Of a stretch of 32,885 nt of DNA, positions 32,501 to 32,885 are shown in pieces. Position 1 is the stretch's first letter; every line of letters starts with the position of its first letter. The position numbers and the translations under genes are program-made. The DNA comes from JBLRWS01 sp047921075 (GTDB lineage Bacteria; Bacteroidota; Rhodothermia; Balneolales; Balneolaceae): NCBI GenBank assembly GCA_047921075.1, contig JBLRWS010000028.1, forward strand, positions 1 to 32,885, given 5' to 3'. A model generated the notes under the pieces. It did no database searches and had not been told where the DNA came from. It saw nothing but the letters and a program-made list of their open reading frames with translations.

Positions 32501-32885
32501 ATTTTCAACGGCAGCGGGTAGCTGCAGATTATCCAGTACTGCTCCTGCTGTTGAGTTTACAACAGCCAGGTCTCCACCAGGAATGTCTGTCCAATCGGTT
32601 CCATTTAGAGAATATTGTGCCTGAAAGTCCCTCGGTCCGGTATTACTGCCACGGTGCCAAGAGCTAAGTTTAATATCATCTAGGCCGTCTGTGCTAAATG
32701 AAATAACCCAGGCAGCCGAACCGGCACCGTCATTCCACCCGTTGCTGTTTGTAGCACTTCCAGAGCCATCTTGCCCCTGGACAAATCCGGTTACTACAGG
32801 CCCGTTAATTAAATTAATTGTTCCAGAACCTTCGTCTGGTGCGTAAAGTGAAATGTCGTTGTTTTCATCAGCAAGAACAGCGTCC
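29501..32885 (-). CDS. Giant secreted DUF4397-repeat protein with type A sorting domain (5' end beyond the window)
   Basis: At least 1127 aa; the frame is open without a stop to the right edge, so the GTG at 32476 that opens the longest start-to-stop frame is internal (the residues before it continue as PTVYVRWVMTS). In visible numbering: 1-170 jelly-roll-like region (WVISFSTDGLDDIKLSSWHRG); about 176-371 two OB-fold/DUF5689-like units; DUF4397 at about 378-476 and 486-593, each opening with Q-x-x-H-x-S-P/D-x-x-x; another OB/DUF5689-like unit at about 598-696; two more DUF4397 units at about 804-906 and 916-1026; and a sorting domain at about 1046-1127 (NYPNPFNPTTNIPYNLP, VEVYNVLGQRVA). It is probably exported by type IX secretion to the cell surface or outside. 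DUF4397 function is unknown. A good terminator follows. Confidence 0.9.
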   Translation of the reverse strand, partial: DAVLADENNDISLYAPDEGSGTINLINGPVVTGFVQGQDGSGSATNSNGWNDGAGSAAWVISFSTDGLDDIKLSSWHRGSNTGPRDFQAQYSLNGTDWTDIPGGDLAVVNSTAGAVLDNLQLPAAVENQPTVYVRWVMTSETSVNGGTVAGGGTNRLDNVLVTSGELPDAPILDVADLAELRTQEADGETRYRVTGEVIVHFRDSFQGRRMLVDDSGAGMWSVDLGAALAEGQTIGDGITGLVGVLTLQNNDALLRFELDEESGDAIVTSTGNEVDPELFTFDTISLDDTGKLALFEGVTFQDSGTFSTGTNYTIEDGDGGTFTFRTDFFDADYIGDEIPQGEIDIVGYVGGFGSNAQITARSSEDLITTDTALSANLQIVHNSPDPAVEEVDIYINGDLSFEGVPFRSATAFEAVPAGVELSIEIAPANAGIENALPAIPVTLNEGVNYIAVASGVVETADFTGAEGFSLELFSGGKLEADDPTTVELNIQHGSPDAPAIDIFFTQTGETAAAAGLEFPDFTGYLPLSPEVERIGIAPAGGEVFAEFFANLTEETGNAWLVLASGFLSEENAGESNSFALLAVSPQGETIVLDLITTLTIAEARALPEGEVVEIVGVVNSNDFGFTVADYFVQDNTAGINITDFDQGGNADGPVVAPGDSVRIFGEIDLFNNQVALIVESFEILNTGNPVPEPLTITGPDFTDDSEFQGRRVQISDVRLLAEDVAAWPTTPITSGSGINVRFETIDRDTIIVRLARNNSYIGENGAPVPQGWVNVTGSLGQFRDDTQLFPFFEGDIEEQPTVAQIIHNSADPAVASVDIFIDGDLAFPGVDFRDATSFVELPSEQLVQVVISPAGAGIESGVSSNLFLDPGERYYLIASGVLDDTAFLSNPDGEDTGFQLRVIPEARLSVPDDEVFSFRIHHGSTDAPTVNIAAQGVATLATDVTYGATTPDFINVPAQQYIIELERSSDEVLIGEFDADATALGGQAAVILASGFNTASAGNQNGEGFNLLVVLADGTTLVLPPSVFTSVDDSGLMPQAFELKQNYPNPFNPTTNIPYNLPQASNVRIEVYNVLGQRVATLVDLQQQAAGSHTFTFDASNLASGVYLYRIQAGNFVQTRKLTLIK

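Noticed and set aside
1..32885. CRISPR array, prophage, integrase, toxin-antitoxin or other defence system
   Set aside because: No regularly spaced repeats, no phage structural or integrase genes and no recognised defence domains were found.

Overview
The window looks like a chromosomal segment of a Bacteroidota-group bacterium, most likely of the Balneolota/Rhodothermota side. This rests on C-terminal sorting domains of the type IX secretion kind, on a DUF2851 and a DUF3078 gene, on a six-bladed beta-propeller gene with its small secreted peptide, and on promoters of the form TTTG-N19/20-TAnnTTTG instead of TTGACA/TATAAT. Two runs of exactly 100 N show a draft scaffold, possibly a metagenome bin. 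The phylum call is inference; no 16S or other marker RNA is present.

Layout. 1-2.9 kb: an unknown protein (minus) diverging from a lipoprotein M28 peptidase of the glutamate carboxypeptidase II type. 2.9-4.4 kb: a membrane-anchored propeller protein preceded by a six-cysteine secreted peptide. 4.6-9.25 kb: a minus-strand housekeeping run, tRNA-Gln, prs, rplY (CTC form), pth and hppA, closed by a strong terminator. 9.3-10.7 kb: a DUF2851 gene overlapping a small membrane protein gene. 10.74-10.88 kb: a 142-bp imperfect inverted repeat. 10.97-13.7 kb: a tight plus-strand trio, pyrR, a DUF3078 outer-membrane protein and a PLP-dependent decarboxylase. 13.77-13.87 kb: an N gap that is probably spurious, because the same 55 bases flank it. 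13.9-17.5 kb: a giant secreted lamin-tail protein. 17.6-18.3 kb: an AT-rich island with an ISL3-type transposase remnant. 18.3-19.9 kb: a TonB-C-like lipoprotein and asd. 20.0-21.5 kb: glycyl-tRNA synthetase. 21.5-22.3 kb: an alpha/beta hydrolase whose core is lost in the second N gap. 22.6-24.4 kb: a metzincin-like lipoprotein, a phenylalanine-4-hydroxylase and a small unknown protein. 24.7-27.9 kb: a two-lipoyl-domain E2 acyltransferase, then panC-panD. 27.95-29.3 kb: an M20 peptidase. 29.5 kb to the right edge: a huge secreted DUF4397-repeat protein whose N-terminus lies outside the window.

Functionally this is core metabolism (PRPP, pantothenate, aspartate family, 2-oxoacid dehydrogenase, pyrophosphate-driven ion pumping, translation quality control) mixed with peptide and amino-acid catabolism (M28, M20, metzincin, PhhA, decarboxylase) and large surface or secreted proteins, as expected of a protein-degrading heterotroph. 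I see no CRISPR array, phage, toxin-antitoxin pair or classical defence system. The least-explained parts are the secreted peptide/propeller pair with its intergenic hairpin and poly-T promoter tract, the 17.6-18.3 kb island, and two small genes of unknown family.
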